Source: Alphaproteobacteria bacterium (lineage in GTDB: Bacteria; Pseudomonadota; Alphaproteobacteria; UBA8366; Aestuariispiraceae). From it: a stretch of 64,000 nt of DNA. Positions 19,037 to 26,927 of the stretch are shown piece after piece. The stretch's first letter is position 1, and each line of letters opens with the position of its first letter. Where the stretch lies: contig JANSXE010000010.1 in NCBI GenBank assembly GCA_024743195.1, positions 106,971-170,970 on the forward strand, in the 5' to 3' direction. The notes under the pieces were generated by a model. It saw only the letters and a program-made list of their open reading frames with translations. It searched no databases and had not been told where the DNA came from. The position numbers were made by a program, and so were the translations under genes.

Positions 19037-19082
19037 TTTCAGTCAAACGCGAAAAACTTCACTTTCTTTCAGTAATTCTGAA
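19037..19082. promoter_or_regulatory. Divergent promoter region with candidate LysR operator
   Basis: AT-rich gap between aldehyde dehydrogenase and lysR genes. It contains a perfect inverted repeat TTCAG-N5-CTGAA at 19068-19082 and a direct repeat TTTCAGT at 19037-19043 and 19067-19073, exactly 30 bases apart. Spacing and location suit a LysR-type regulator that binds a recognition and an activation site. No binding evidence beyond the sequence. Confidence 0.55.
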
Positions 19083-19093
19083 TAATCTGACGG

Positions 19094-20056
19094 ATGACCC
19101 TCTCGCTCCACACCCTGCGGGCTCTCGCCGCGACCGCGGCGGCCGGCTCCCTCACCGGGGCGGCCGCCGCCCTTGGCCGCACGCCGTCGGCCGTCTCGAT
19201 GCTGCTGAAGCAGTTGGAGGCGGAGATCGGCCGTCCCCTGTTCGAAGGCGAGCGCAAGGGGACGCTGACCCCGACGGGCCGCGCCGTCCTGGCCGAGGCG
19301 CAGGCCGCGCTCGACCGGTTCGCGCGCGCCGAGGCGGCGATCCGCGCCCATGCGGCGGGCGCGGCCGGGCGTCTCGCGCTGGCCGCCGCGCCCTCGGCGG
19401 CGGCGCATCTGCTGCCGCCTGCGCTGGCGGATTTCCGCGCGCGCTTTCCGGCGGTCGAGATCGATTTGCACGACGCCGACAGCGCCCGCGTGGCCGAGGA
19501 GGTCGCCGCCGGGCGCGTGGATCTGGGGATTGCCGGCGCGCCGGGCGCGCAAGCCGGGATCGCCTTCCGGCCGCTGTTCCGCGACGCCTTGGGGCTGGTC
19601 TGCCGGCGGGACGACCCGCTGGCGGCGCATCCGGGCCCGATCGGCTGGGAGGATCTGGCCGGACGCACGCTGCTCAGCCATGCGCTCAGCCCCGCAGCGC
19701 CCCCCGACCATGCGGCGCCCCCCGACCATGCGGCGCGCCCCGACCATCCGGCGCCCGGCGGCGCGGTGACGGCGCGCACGGTGATCTCGGCGCTGGCGCT
19801 GGTGCGCGCCGGGCTGGGCCTGACCATCCTGCCGCGCCTGACGCTGCCGGCGGAGGAGGTGGAGTTGGCCTTCGTCGAGATGGCGCCCGACGCGGCGCCG
19901 CCGCGCACCGTCGGCCTGCTGACCCGGCGCGGCGAGAGCCTGCCGGCGGCGGCGGACGCCTTCCTGGGCTTCCTGCCGGCGAACCTCGACGCGCTCGCCC
20001 GGCGCCTCGGCGGCGCGTTCGAGCGACTGGATCGGGCGGCCGGTCTCGCTCAGTAG
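19094..20056 (+). CDS. LysR-family transcriptional regulator
   Basis: A 320-residue regulator. The N-terminal winged helix (LHTLRALAATAAAGSLTGAA and TPSAVSMLLKQLEAEIGRPLF) is followed by a periplasmic-binding-protein-like effector domain. Divergent from the aldehyde dehydrogenase operon, which it likely controls. Oddity: around residues 201-220 the protein has a proline-rich insertion from three near-identical 18-base DNA repeats (PPDHAA, PPDHAA, RPDHPA) in what should be the effector domain. Its 3' end overlaps the convergent proS stop by 7 bases. Confidence 0.9.
   Translation: MTLSLHTLRALAATAAAGSLTGAAAALGRTPSAVSMLLKQLEAEIGRPLFEGERKGTLTPTGRAVLAEAQAALDRFARAEAAIRAHAAGAAGRLALAAAPSAAAHLLPPALADFRARFPAVEIDLHDADSARVAEEVAAGRVDLGIAGAPGAQAGIAFRPLFRDALGLVCRRDDPLAAHPGPIGWEDLAGRTLLSHALSPAAPPDHAAPPDHAARPDHPAPGGAVTARTVISALALVRAGLGLTILPRLTLPAEEVELAFVEMAPDAAPPRTVGLLTRRGESLPAAADAFLGFLPANLDALARRLGGAFERLDRAAGLAQ
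19696..19753 (+). repeat. Three 18-base tandem repeats inside lysR
   Basis: Three consecutive copies of an 18-base unit (core CCCGACCATGCGGCG; the third copy has changes) add Pro-Asp-His-Ala-Ala blocks to the regulator. The reading frame is kept, so this is an in-frame expansion rather than a disruption. Confidence 0.8.
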
Positions 20057-21543
20057 GCCTTGGCCAGGATCACGTCTGTCGCCGCCTCTTCGCCGGTGAC
20101 GATGCATGGGCCCGTCGTCCCCGTCTGCTCGTAGGGGATGCAGCGGATGGTGACGCCGAACGCGCCGAAGGCGTCCTCGGTCTCGGGCTTGCCGGACCAT
20201 TTGGCGCGCACGAAGCCGGTTTTGTGCTCGCCGTCGAAATGGGCCTTCAAGGCGTCGAAGTCCGGGACGTCGTCGCGGGTCTGCTCGGCGCGGTAGGCCT
20301 TGGCCTGCTCGAACAGCGCGGTGTCGGTCTCCTCCAGATGGTGGGCGACGTGCGAGACGAAGACCTCCTGCTCGGGGAAGCTCTTCTCGTTTGCCGGCAG
20401 GGTGCGCTTGTAGAGCGCCAGCGCGCCTTTCTCCAGATCGCGCGGGCCGATCTCGCAGATCAGCGGGACGCCCTTCTTGATCCAGCCCCAGCGCTTGTTG
20501 GCGGCGCTGTCGTCGCGGGCGTCGACGAAGGCGCGCACCGGCTCGCCGGCGTAATGCTGCGCCGCCAGCCGCTTGGCCAGCGCATGGCAGGCCTCCATCA
20601 CGGGGCCGCGCGCGCTCTCGTCGCGGATGATGGGCAGGATCACCACCTGATGCGGCGCGATGATCGGCGGCAGGCGCAGCCCGTCATCGTCGCCGTGCGT
20701 CATGATCAGCCCGCCGACGAGGCGCGTGGAGACGCCCCAACTCGTGGTGTGGACGAGCTGCTGTTGGCCGTTCTCGTCCTGGAAGGCGATGTTCGCCGCC
20801 TTGGCGAAGTTCTGGCCGAGATAGTGCGACGTGCCCGCCTGCAGCGCGCGACCGTCCTGCATCATGGCCTCGATCGTGTGCGTCTCGACCGCGCCGGGGA
20901 AGCGCTCGCCGGCCGATTTCTGGCCGGGGATCAGCGGGATGCGCATCATGTCCTCGGCCACCTCGCGATAGACCTCCAGCATGGTGCGGGTCTCGTCCAG
21001 CGCGTCGTCGGCGGTCGCGTGGGCGGTGTGGCCCTCCTGCCAGAGGAACTCGCTGGTGCGCAGGAACAGGCGCGGGCGCATCTCCCAGCGCACCACGTTG
21101 GCCCACTGGTTCAGCTTCATCGGCAGGTCGCGATAGCTCTCGATCCAACGCGCGAAGGCCTCGCCGATCATGGTCTCGGAGGTCGGGCGCACGACCAGCG
21201 GCTCCTCCAGCGGGGCGGCCGGCTTCAACTGACCGTCCTCCATCACCAGCCGGTGGTGGGTGACGACCGCCATCTCCTTGGCGAAGCCTTCGACGTGGCT
21301 CGCTTCCTTCTGGATCAGGGAGAGCGGGATGAAGAGCGGGAAATAGCAGTTGTCGTGGCCGGTCTCCTGGATGCGCTTGTCCAGAAGGCGCTGGATGCGC
21401 TCCCAGATCTTATAGCCCCAGGGCTTGATGACCATGCAGCCGCGCACGCCGGAATGCTCCGCCATGTCGGCGGCGCGCACCACCTCCTGATACCAGGTGG
21501 CGAAGTTCTCCGCGCGGGTGACCGGCAACGCGTTCTTGGCCAT
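20050..21543 (-). CDS. proS: Prolyl-tRNA synthetase, archaeal/eukaryotic type
   Basis: A 497-residue class II aminoacyl-tRNA synthetase. Motifs are VRGCMVIKPWGYKIWERIQ, EEPLVVRPTSET, QWANVVRWEMRPRLFLRTSEF and WQEGHTAHAT, followed by an anticodon-binding domain and a C-terminal extension ending in tyrosine (AKAY). This is the archaeal/eukaryotic form, lacking the bacterial editing insertion; most alphaproteobacteria carry a shorter bacterial form. It should charge tRNA-Pro. Start ATG at 21541-21543; the frame is open further upstream over nudC but that part is not coding. Convergent with lysR, overlapping by 7 bases. Confidence 0.95.
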   Translation of the reverse strand: MAKNALPVTRAENFATWYQEVVRAADMAEHSGVRGCMVIKPWGYKIWERIQRLLDKRIQETGHDNCYFPLFIPLSLIQKEASHVEGFAKEMAVVTHHRLVMEDGQLKPAAPLEEPLVVRPTSETMIGEAFARWIESYRDLPMKLNQWANVVRWEMRPRLFLRTSEFLWQEGHTAHATADDALDETRTMLEVYREVAEDMMRIPLIPGQKSAGERFPGAVETHTIEAMMQDGRALQAGTSHYLGQNFAKAANIAFQDENGQQQLVHTTSWGVSTRLVGGLIMTHGDDDGLRLPPIIAPHQVVILPIIRDESARGPVMEACHALAKRLAAQHYAGEPVRAFVDARDDSAANKRWGWIKKGVPLICEIGPRDLEKGALALYKRTLPANEKSFPEQEVFVSHVAHHLEETDTALFEQAKAYRAEQTRDDVPDFDALKAHFDGEHKTGFVRAKWSGKPETEDAFGAFGVTIRCIPYEQTGTTGPCIVTGEEAATDVILAKAY

Positions 21544-21634
21544 GACGCTCGCTTTCCTGACTGGTGAATCCCCTGGATTTCGGGGCCGATGAATGCGCGA
21601 GGGGGGCGCGCTTGGCAAGGGGCTTTCGCGGCCC

Positions 21635-21690
21635 CGACGCCCGCCCCGACGCCCGCCCCGATCCGCCCGCCCCGATCCGCCCGTCCCGAT
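21635..21690. repeat. Short GC-rich tandem repeats between nudC and proS
   Basis: Imperfect tandem copies of units such as GACGCCCGCCCC and GATCCGCCCGCCCC fill the gap upstream of proS. I see no promoter-like hexamers in this stretch; slippage is the likely origin. Confidence 0.5.
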
Positions 21691-22631
21691 CAGCCCTGTG
21701 CGAGCCAGTCCTCGATCAGTCGGCGGGCGATGCTGTCGACGCGCGGCAGGCGGAAGTCCTCGTCCTCCGGACTGGCGAGAAGCTCGGCGCGGCTCATCCA
21801 GCGCAGGTTCTCGATCTCGTCGTCGGCCGGGATCAGCGCCTCGGCCGTCGCCCGCGCCGTGAAGCCCAGCATGATCGAGGAGGGGAAGGGCCAGGGTTGG
21901 CTCGAATGATAGCGCACGTCGGCGACGGGCAGGCCCGCCTCCTCCATCACCTCGCGGGCGACCGCGTCCTCCAGGCTCTCGCCCGGCTCCACAAAGCCGG
22001 CCAGCACCGAATGCATGCCCTTGGGCCAGACCGGCTGGCGGCCCAGCACTATGCGCTCGCCGCCGTCGTGAACCAGCATGATCACGGCCGGATCGGTGCG
22101 CGGGAAATGCACCGCGCCGCAGGCGGCGTTGGTGCAGCGCCTCTCGTGCCCGCCCTTGCCGGGCGCGGCCGGCGCGCCGCAGACGCCGCAGAAGCGGTGC
22201 CGGCGGTCCCAATGCACCATGCCGCGGGCGTAGGCCAGCACCGCCCCGGCCTCGTGATCCAACAGCGGGCCGATCTTGCGCAGATCCTCGAACACGCCTT
22301 CCTCGGCGAGCGGCGGCTCCTCCGCCTGGCCCATATCGAGCGCGAAATGGGGGCGGTTCTCGGCGTCCAGGCCGAGGAAGACCCAGGCCGCCGCCGCCTC
22401 CAGCATCTGCATCCGGCCGGGCGGGTACTGCGGCGTCACGCCCTCGGCCGCATAGGCGACCAGATTGGCCTGTTTCCAGATCGGCGCGAAGCGCGCGTCC
22501 GGGCGCGTCATCAGCGCCCGCACGCCTTCATGGTCGCCGCGCAGCCGGTCCGCCCGGTCCAGCGGACCGGCGGCGTAGGGGTTTGCAGGATGGGCGTGAT
22601 GCGGGACGGCCCGCGGGGGAAGCGGCTGCAT
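21690..22631 (-). CDS. nudC: NAD(+)/NADH diphosphatase NudC
   Basis: A 313-residue Nudix hydrolase that cleaves NADH to NMNH and AMP and can remove NAD caps from RNA. A zinc ribbon is formed by C148, C151, C166 and C171; the Nudix box reads GFVEPGESLEDAVAREVMEE, ending in the catalytic glutamates; and the NudC-specific SQPWPFPSS follows. Start ATG at 22629-22631. The N-terminal domain is present, so the protein looks complete. It lies 58 bases or more away from proS and is probably separately expressed. Confidence 0.94.
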   Translation of the reverse strand: MQPLPPRAVPHHAHPANPYAAGPLDRADRLRGDHEGVRALMTRPDARFAPIWKQANLVAYAAEGVTPQYPPGRMQMLEAAAAWVFLGLDAENRPHFALDMGQAEEPPLAEEGVFEDLRKIGPLLDHEAGAVLAYARGMVHWDRRHRFCGVCGAPAAPGKGGHERRCTNAACGAVHFPRTDPAVIMLVHDGGERIVLGRQPVWPKGMHSVLAGFVEPGESLEDAVAREVMEEAGLPVADVRYHSSQPWPFPSSIMLGFTARATAEALIPADDEIENLRWMSRAELLASPEDEDFRLPRVDSIARRLIEDWLAQG

Positions 22632-22701
22632 AACGGCCGAACCGTCGCACGGCGACGCAGGCGCGGCAACGCTCTTGCGCGGCCGCTTGTCGACCGCCCG
22701 G

Positions 22702-22728
22702 AGTCGTATTACGTTTCGTCATACGACT
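22702..22728. promoter_or_regulatory. Operator of the toxin-antitoxin pair
   Basis: A perfect 8-base inverted repeat AGTCGTAT / ATACGACT with an 11-base spacer lies 14 bases before the antitoxin ATG. Antitoxins of the AbrB class bind such palindromes to repress their own operon. The downstream GAAAGGA is the likely ribosome-binding site. Confidence 0.7.
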
Positions 22729-22741
22729 GAAAGGACAGGCC

Positions 22742-22960
22742 ATGCCGCGCATTGCGCGAACCGGAAACTCGATCGCCGTCACCCTGACGCGGGAGACGCT
22801 CGCCGCGGCTAACCTCTCCCTCGGCGACGAGGTCGTCGTCGCGCCCGTGCAGGACGGGGTGTTCATCGCCGCGGCGGCCAGCGCGCAGGGCCGGATGCTG
22901 CAGGCCGCTTTGGACGATATGGACCGCAGGCCTGATCTCTATCGCAAGCTGGCGGAGTGA
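22742..22960 (+). CDS. AbrB/MazE-type antitoxin
   Basis: A 72-residue protein. The N-terminal swapped-hairpin AbrB DNA-binding domain (IARTGNSIAVTLTRETLAAANLSLGDEVVV, quoted in parts: IARTGNSIAVTLT and LSLGDEVVVAP) is followed by a short helical tail (MLQAALDDMDRRPDLYRKL) that presumably neutralises the toxin. Its last codons overlap the toxin start (GTGA). A perfect palindrome just upstream supports autoregulation. Confidence 0.88.
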   Translation: MPRIARTGNSIAVTLTRETLAAANLSLGDEVVVAPVQDGVFIAAAASAQGRMLQAALDDMDRRPDLYRKLAE

Positions 22961-23340
22961 TCCTGCCCGACGTCCAGACGCTGCGCATCCTCCACGAGGC
23001 GCAGCTTCGTCGGTTCGGCGGGGCGCCGGGGATTCGGGACGCCGGCCGACTCGAGGCCGCGGTCGGCCGCGTGCACAGCGCGCTCGGCTATCGGGAGATG
23101 GACGCCGTCGAGGCGGCGGCGCTGCTGGCCCACGCGATCCTGCGCAACCATCCCTTCGTTGACGGCAACAAACGAACCGCCTGGGGCGCCGTCGTCATGA
23201 CGTTGGCGGCGAACGGTCTGCGGCTCGAGGCGGAGGACATGGCGATCGCCGATCTGGTGCTGTCGGCGGCGGCCGGCCAGGAGGACCATGCGGCGATCGC
23301 GGCCTGGTTGCGCGCGCATACGACCGCCGACCGACTGTGA
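22957..23340 (+). CDS. doc: Doc-type (Fic fold) toxin, death-on-curing family
   Basis: A 127-residue Fic/Doc-family protein with the catalytic motif HPFVDGNKRTAW near residues 67-78. Doc toxins phosphorylate elongation factor Tu and stop translation. The GTG start overlaps the antitoxin stop by 4 bases, as in most type II modules. All key residues (His, Asp, Gly, Asn, Lys, Arg) are present, so it should be active. The partner here is of the AbrB class rather than Phd, a pairing also known elsewhere. Confidence 0.9.
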   Translation: MILPDVQTLRILHEAQLRRFGGAPGIRDAGRLEAAVGRVHSALGYREMDAVEAAALLAHAILRNHPFVDGNKRTAWGAVVMTLAANGLRLEAEDMAIADLVLSAAAGQEDHAAIAAWLRAHTTADRL

Positions 23341-23361
23341 AGCCGCCCGCACGGAATCCGG

Positions 23362-23390
23362 TTGCATCCCCCCGGGGCGGTCCTGATATA
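23362..23390 (+). promoter_or_regulatory. Candidate sigma-70 promoter of the SRP RNA
   Basis: TTGCAT (23362-23367), 17 bases, then GATATA (23385-23390). The expected start a few bases downstream coincides with the 5' end of the SRP RNA stem at about 23395. Supported by spacing and position only. Confidence 0.5.
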
Positions 23391-23394
23391 AGGC

Positions 23395-23502
23395 GCGGTG
23401 GAAGGCCGGACGGCGGGCGGGCGCCTCGCCAACCCGGTCAGGTCCGGAAGGAAGCAGCCGTAACGAGTTTCCGCCCGGGTCGTCGCTCCGGTCTTCCGCC
23501 GC
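23395..23502 (+). ncRNA. ffs: Signal recognition particle RNA (4.5S, small bacterial type)
   Basis: The conserved domain IV core GGTCAGGTCCGGAAGGAAGC, followed by AGCCGTAACGAG, is present at about 23436-23466. The ends pair to close the hairpin: GCGGTGGAAG at 23395-23404 against CTTCCGCCGC at 23493-23502 (one G-U), then GCCGGA with TCCGGT. The RNA binds Ffh and targets membrane proteins. It lies just upstream of dnaX, a classic arrangement. A short TTTT run after the stem may end transcription. Exact ends are uncertain by a few bases. Confidence 0.93.
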
Positions 23503-23638
23503 TTTTCCCGCTCTCTTTCATCCGACAAGCCGTCAGCAAGCCGGCGCCGCCGAACAAGCGGTTGGGTTCGCCGACCGGGAGCGCTATTGTCTCCCGTCGA
23601 CGTCCCAGCCTTGTCCATGAGCGAGCCGGTCCCCCGAG

Positions 23639-25900
23639 ATGAGCGCCTCCGACGACACCGAGCGCGACGACGCCGAAGCCGGGCGCGACGACGCGCCCGA
23701 GCCGCCGCCCGATTTCCAAGCCGGCCCCAACCTGTTCGGGGAGGAGCCGCCGCCCCCCGCCGAGCCCGAGCCCGAGCCGGAGCGCGCGCCCGAGGCCGCG
23801 CCCGAGGCCGCGCCCGAGTCCGCGCCCGAGTCCGCGCCCGAGTCCGCGCAGGAGCCGGAGAGCGCGCCGGCCCCGGCCGATGCTGCGCCGGGCAATGGAA
23901 AGAAATCCGACGCCTATCGGGTGCTGGCGCGCAAGTACCGGCCGACCAATTTCGACGAGCTGATCGGCCAGGAGCCGCTGGTCCGCACGCTGACCAACGC
24001 GATCCAGGCGAACCGCATCGCCCAGGCCTTCGTGCTGACCGGCGTGCGCGGGGTGGGCAAGACCACGACCGCGCGCATCATCGCCAAGGCGCTGAACTGC
24101 ATCGGCCCGGACGGGACCGGCGGGCCGACGGTCACGCCGTGCGGCGTCTGCGAGCACTGCACGGGCATCGCCGCCGACCGGCATGTCGACGTGATCGAGA
24201 TGGACGCCGCCAGCCGCACCGGCGTCAACGACATCCGCGAGCTGATCGACGGGGTGCGCTACCGGCCGACCTCGGCCCGCTACAAGGTCTATATCCTGGA
24301 CGAGGTGCACATGCTCTCGACCGCGGCCTTCAACGCGCTGTTGAAGACGCTGGAGGAGCCGCCTGAGCATGTGAAGTTCATCTTCGCCACCACCGAAATC
24401 CGCAAGGTCCCGGTCACGGTGCTGAGCCGCTGCCAGCGCTTCGATCTGCGCCGCGTGCCGGTGGAGCAGCTTTCCGCCCATTTCCGCCGCGTCGCGGAAG
24501 CGGAGGGGATGGGCGTCGAGGACGAGGCGCTCGCCATGATCGCGCGCGCCGCCGACGGCTCGGTGCGCGACGGGCTGTCGATCCTGGATCAGGCGATCGC
24601 GCTCTCGGCCGGGACGGTGGAGGCCGAGCGCGTGCGCGACATGCTGGGCCTCGCCGACCGGGCGCGCATCTACGAATTGTTCGACGCCGCGATGAAGGGC
24701 GACGCGCCCGGCGCGCTCGCGCTGTTGGAGGATCTCTACGACGTCGGCGCCGACCCGGCCGTCGTGATCCAGGACCTGCTTGACGTCACCCATTGGCTCA
24801 CCCGGGCCAAGATCGCGCCCGACCTGCTCGACCGCCCGACGACGCCGGAGCTGGAGCGCACCCGGGGGCGGGAGATGGCCGAGGCCCTGGGCCTGCCGGT
24901 GCTGAGCCGCGCCTGGCAGATGCTGATGAAGGGGCTCTCGGAGGTGCGCGCCGCCCCCTCGCCGATCCAGGCGGCCGAGATGGTGCTGATCCGGCTGATC
25001 CACGCGGCCGACATGCCGCCGCCCGGCGATCTGGTGAAGCGACTGCGCGAGACGCAAGCGAGCGGCGCCCCACCCGGCGCCGCCTCGCCCGGCGCCGCCG
25101 CCTCGCCGGCCCCGTCGCCCGCCGAACAGGCGAGCGCCCCGCCCGCGGCCGCCCCGGCGTCGAGCCCGACGCCCGCCGATGCGGCGCGCACCGCCGCGCC
25201 CCTCTCTTCCCAAGGCTCTCGCGGCCCCTCTGCCGGGCAGGAGCCCGCGCGCGCGGCGGCGCCGGCGCCCGCGGCCGAACCGGAGGCCGACGCCCAGAGC
25301 GCGCCCGAGGCCGCGCCCCAGCCCACCGTCCCGCCGCCGGAGGATTTCCGGGCGCTGGTCGCGTTGCTGGAGCGGCGCAAGGAATTGCGCATGGCCAGCG
25401 CGCTGCGCCGCCACGTCCACCCGGTGGCCTTCGAGCGCGGCCGGATCGAGTTTCGCCTGTCCGACAGCGCCCCGCGCGAGCATCGCGACATGCCCGGCCG
25501 GCTCGGCCGCAAGCTGACCGAGTGGACGGGCGAGCGCTGGGTGGTCACGCTCTCCGGCGCGCCGGGCGAGCCGACGTTGGTCGAGCAGGAGCAGGCCGAC
25601 GAGCGCGCGCGCCTCGGCCGGGCCGAGCGCGACCCGCTGGTCCAAGCGGTCAAGTCCGCCTTTCCGGGGGCCGAGATCGTGCGCGTCAGCGGGCGCGACG
25701 CGCCCGGGTCGGCCGGGGCCGCGCTGCCTGAAGGAGGCCCGGCGCCGGACGCCGCCGCTGGCGCGGCGGGGGGCGCGTCCCCATTTGCGGACTCGGGCGA
25801 GCCGCCGGGCGCGGACGCTGCGGTCGGTGACGATCCGCCCTGGGACGAGGATGCGCCGCCCCCGTGGGAGGACGGCGATCCCGGCCCCTTCGCGCCGTGA
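23639..25900 (+). CDS. dnaX: DNA polymerase III subunits gamma/tau
   Basis: A 753-residue clamp-loader ATPase. Walker A GVRGVGKTTTAR is near residue 140, a four-cysteine zinc module includes CGVCEHC, Walker B is DEVHMLS, and SRC (sensor/arginine-finger region) follows. The C-terminal part is tau-like, with long Ala/Pro-rich linkers and a conserved domain starting PPPEDFRALVALLERRKEL. The N-terminal 90 residues are an acidic, Pro-rich extension with tandem APEA/APES repeats. First gene of dnaX-ybaB-recR. I see no obvious A-rich frameshift site, so both forms need not be made. Confidence 0.95.
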   Translation: MSASDDTERDDAEAGRDDAPEPPPDFQAGPNLFGEEPPPPAEPEPEPERAPEAAPEAAPESAPESAPESAQEPESAPAPADAAPGNGKKSDAYRVLARKYRPTNFDELIGQEPLVRTLTNAIQANRIAQAFVLTGVRGVGKTTTARIIAKALNCIGPDGTGGPTVTPCGVCEHCTGIAADRHVDVIEMDAASRTGVNDIRELIDGVRYRPTSARYKVYILDEVHMLSTAAFNALLKTLEEPPEHVKFIFATTEIRKVPVTVLSRCQRFDLRRVPVEQLSAHFRRVAEAEGMGVEDEALAMIARAADGSVRDGLSILDQAIALSAGTVEAERVRDMLGLADRARIYELFDAAMKGDAPGALALLEDLYDVGADPAVVIQDLLDVTHWLTRAKIAPDLLDRPTTPELERTRGREMAEALGLPVLSRAWQMLMKGLSEVRAAPSPIQAAEMVLIRLIHAADMPPPGDLVKRLRETQASGAPPGAASPGAAASPAPSPAEQASAPPAAAPASSPTPADAARTAAPLSSQGSRGPSAGQEPARAAAPAPAAEPEADAQSAPEAAPQPTVPPPEDFRALVALLERRKELRMASALRRHVHPVAFERGRIEFRLSDSAPREHRDMPGRLGRKLTEWTGERWVVTLSGAPGEPTLVEQEQADERARLGRAERDPLVQAVKSAFPGAEIVRVSGRDAPGSAGAALPEGGPAPDAAAGAAGGASPFADSGEPPGADAAVGDDPPWDEDAPPPWEDGDPGPFAP
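23788..23851 (+). repeat. 12-base tandem repeat in dnaX
   Basis: About five copies of a 12-base unit (GCGCCCGAGGCC or GCGCCCGAGTCC) encode APEA/APES blocks in the unstructured N-terminal extension of DnaX. The length may vary between strains. Confidence 0.75.
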
Positions 25901-25963
25901 CCCGGCGCCCGGCGCCGGCGCGCCCCCCCTTTTTTCCATCCGCAGTGAGGTGAGCACCCCATC

Positions 25964-26287
25964 ATGAAGAACATGGCGAACATGCTGAAGCAGGCGCAGG
26001 AGATGCAGGAAAAGCTCCAGCGCATGCAGGAGGAGATGGAGGAGATGGAGGTCATGGGGACCGCCGGCGGCGGCATGGTCTCCGCGACGGTCACCGGCAA
26101 GGGCAAGCTGCGCCGGGTGACGGTCGATCCCGCGCTGCTCGTCGCGGACGAGAAGGAGGTGCTGGAGGACCTCGTCGTCGCCGCCGTCAACGACGCCCAG
26201 GGCAAGGCCGAGGCGCGGCTCCAGGAGGAGACCCAGAAGCTGATGGGCGGCCTGCCGCTGCCGCCGGGCATGAAGCTGCCCTTCTGA
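25964..26287 (+). CDS. YbaB/EbfC-family nucleoid-associated protein
   Basis: A 107-residue DNA-binding protein that forms a tweezer-like dimer. The helical N-terminus ([19 protein letters not shown]) and the core [18 protein letters not shown] are diagnostic. It sits between dnaX and recR, as in most bacteria, 63 bases after dnaX, and is probably cotranscribed with them. Confidence 0.95.
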   Translation: MKNMANMLKQAQEMQEKLQRMQEEMEEMEVMGTAGGGMVSATVTGKGKLRRVTVDPALLVADEKEVLEDLVVAAVNDAQGKAEARLQEETQKLMGGLPLPPGMKLPF

Positions 26288-26324
26288 CGGGCCGCGTCGG
26301 GCCCCAAGCGAAAGCCTCCGCCCC

Positions 26325-26924
26325 ATGCAGGAGATCGAGCGTCTGATCCAGCTCCTGGCCCGGCTGCCGGGCCTCGGCCCGCGCTCCGCCCGGCGCGCGG
26401 CGCTGGAGCTGATCCGCAAGCGTGAGAGCCTGATGCGACCGCTCGCCCAGGCGATGGCCGAGGCGGCGGACGCGATCCGCACCTGCTCGACCTGCGGCAA
26501 TCTGGACGTGAGCGACCCCTGTCCCATCTGCGCCGACCCGCGGCGTGACGATCGCGCGATCTGCGTGGTGGAGCAGGTGGGCGACCTCTGGGCGCTGGAG
26601 CGCGCGGCGGGCTTTACCGGGCGCTATCATGTGCTGGGCGGCGTGCTCTCGGCGCTCGACGGGGTCGGGCCGGAGGATCTGACGATCGGCCGGCTGATCG
26701 ACCGGGTCGGGCCGGGAAAGCCGGTGGAGGAGGTCATCCTCGCCACCAACCTGACCGTCGACGGCCAGACCACCGCGCATTACATCACCGAGCGGTTGGA
26801 GGGGTCCGGCGTCACGGTCACGCGCCTCGCCCACGGGGTGCCGGTGGGCGGCGAACTGGACTATCTCGACGACGGCACCTTGAGCGCGGCGCTCAAGGCG
26901 CGCCAGGCGCTGCCGGGGAGCTGA
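26325..26924 (+). CDS. recR: Recombination mediator RecR
   Basis: A 199-residue protein that works with RecF/RecO to load RecA at gaps. It has an N-terminal helix-hairpin-helix ([17 protein letters not shown]), a four-cysteine zinc finger ([16 protein letters not shown]), and a Toprim domain ([15 protein letters not shown]). Length matches the family. It ends 3 bases before the amidotransferase start. Confidence 0.97.
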   Translation: MQEIERLIQLLARLPGLGPRSARRAALELIRKRESLMRPLAQAMAEAADAIRTCSTCGNLDVSDPCPICADPRRDDRAICVVEQVGDLWALERAAGFTGRYHVLGGVLSALDGVGPEDLTIGRLIDRVGPGKPVEEVILATNLTVDGQTTAHYITERLEGSGVTVTRLAHGVPVGGELDYLDDGTLSAALKARQALPGS

Positions 26925-26927
26925 GCC

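Noticed and set aside
19698..19753. Tandem repeats in lysR as a possible CRISPR
   Set aside because: Repeats are contiguous with no spacers and lie in a coding frame.
23438..26527. 1,029-codon minus-strand frame opposite dnaX and ybaB
   Set aside because: Runs through the SRP RNA and dnaX on the other strand; repetitive Arg/Gly translation.
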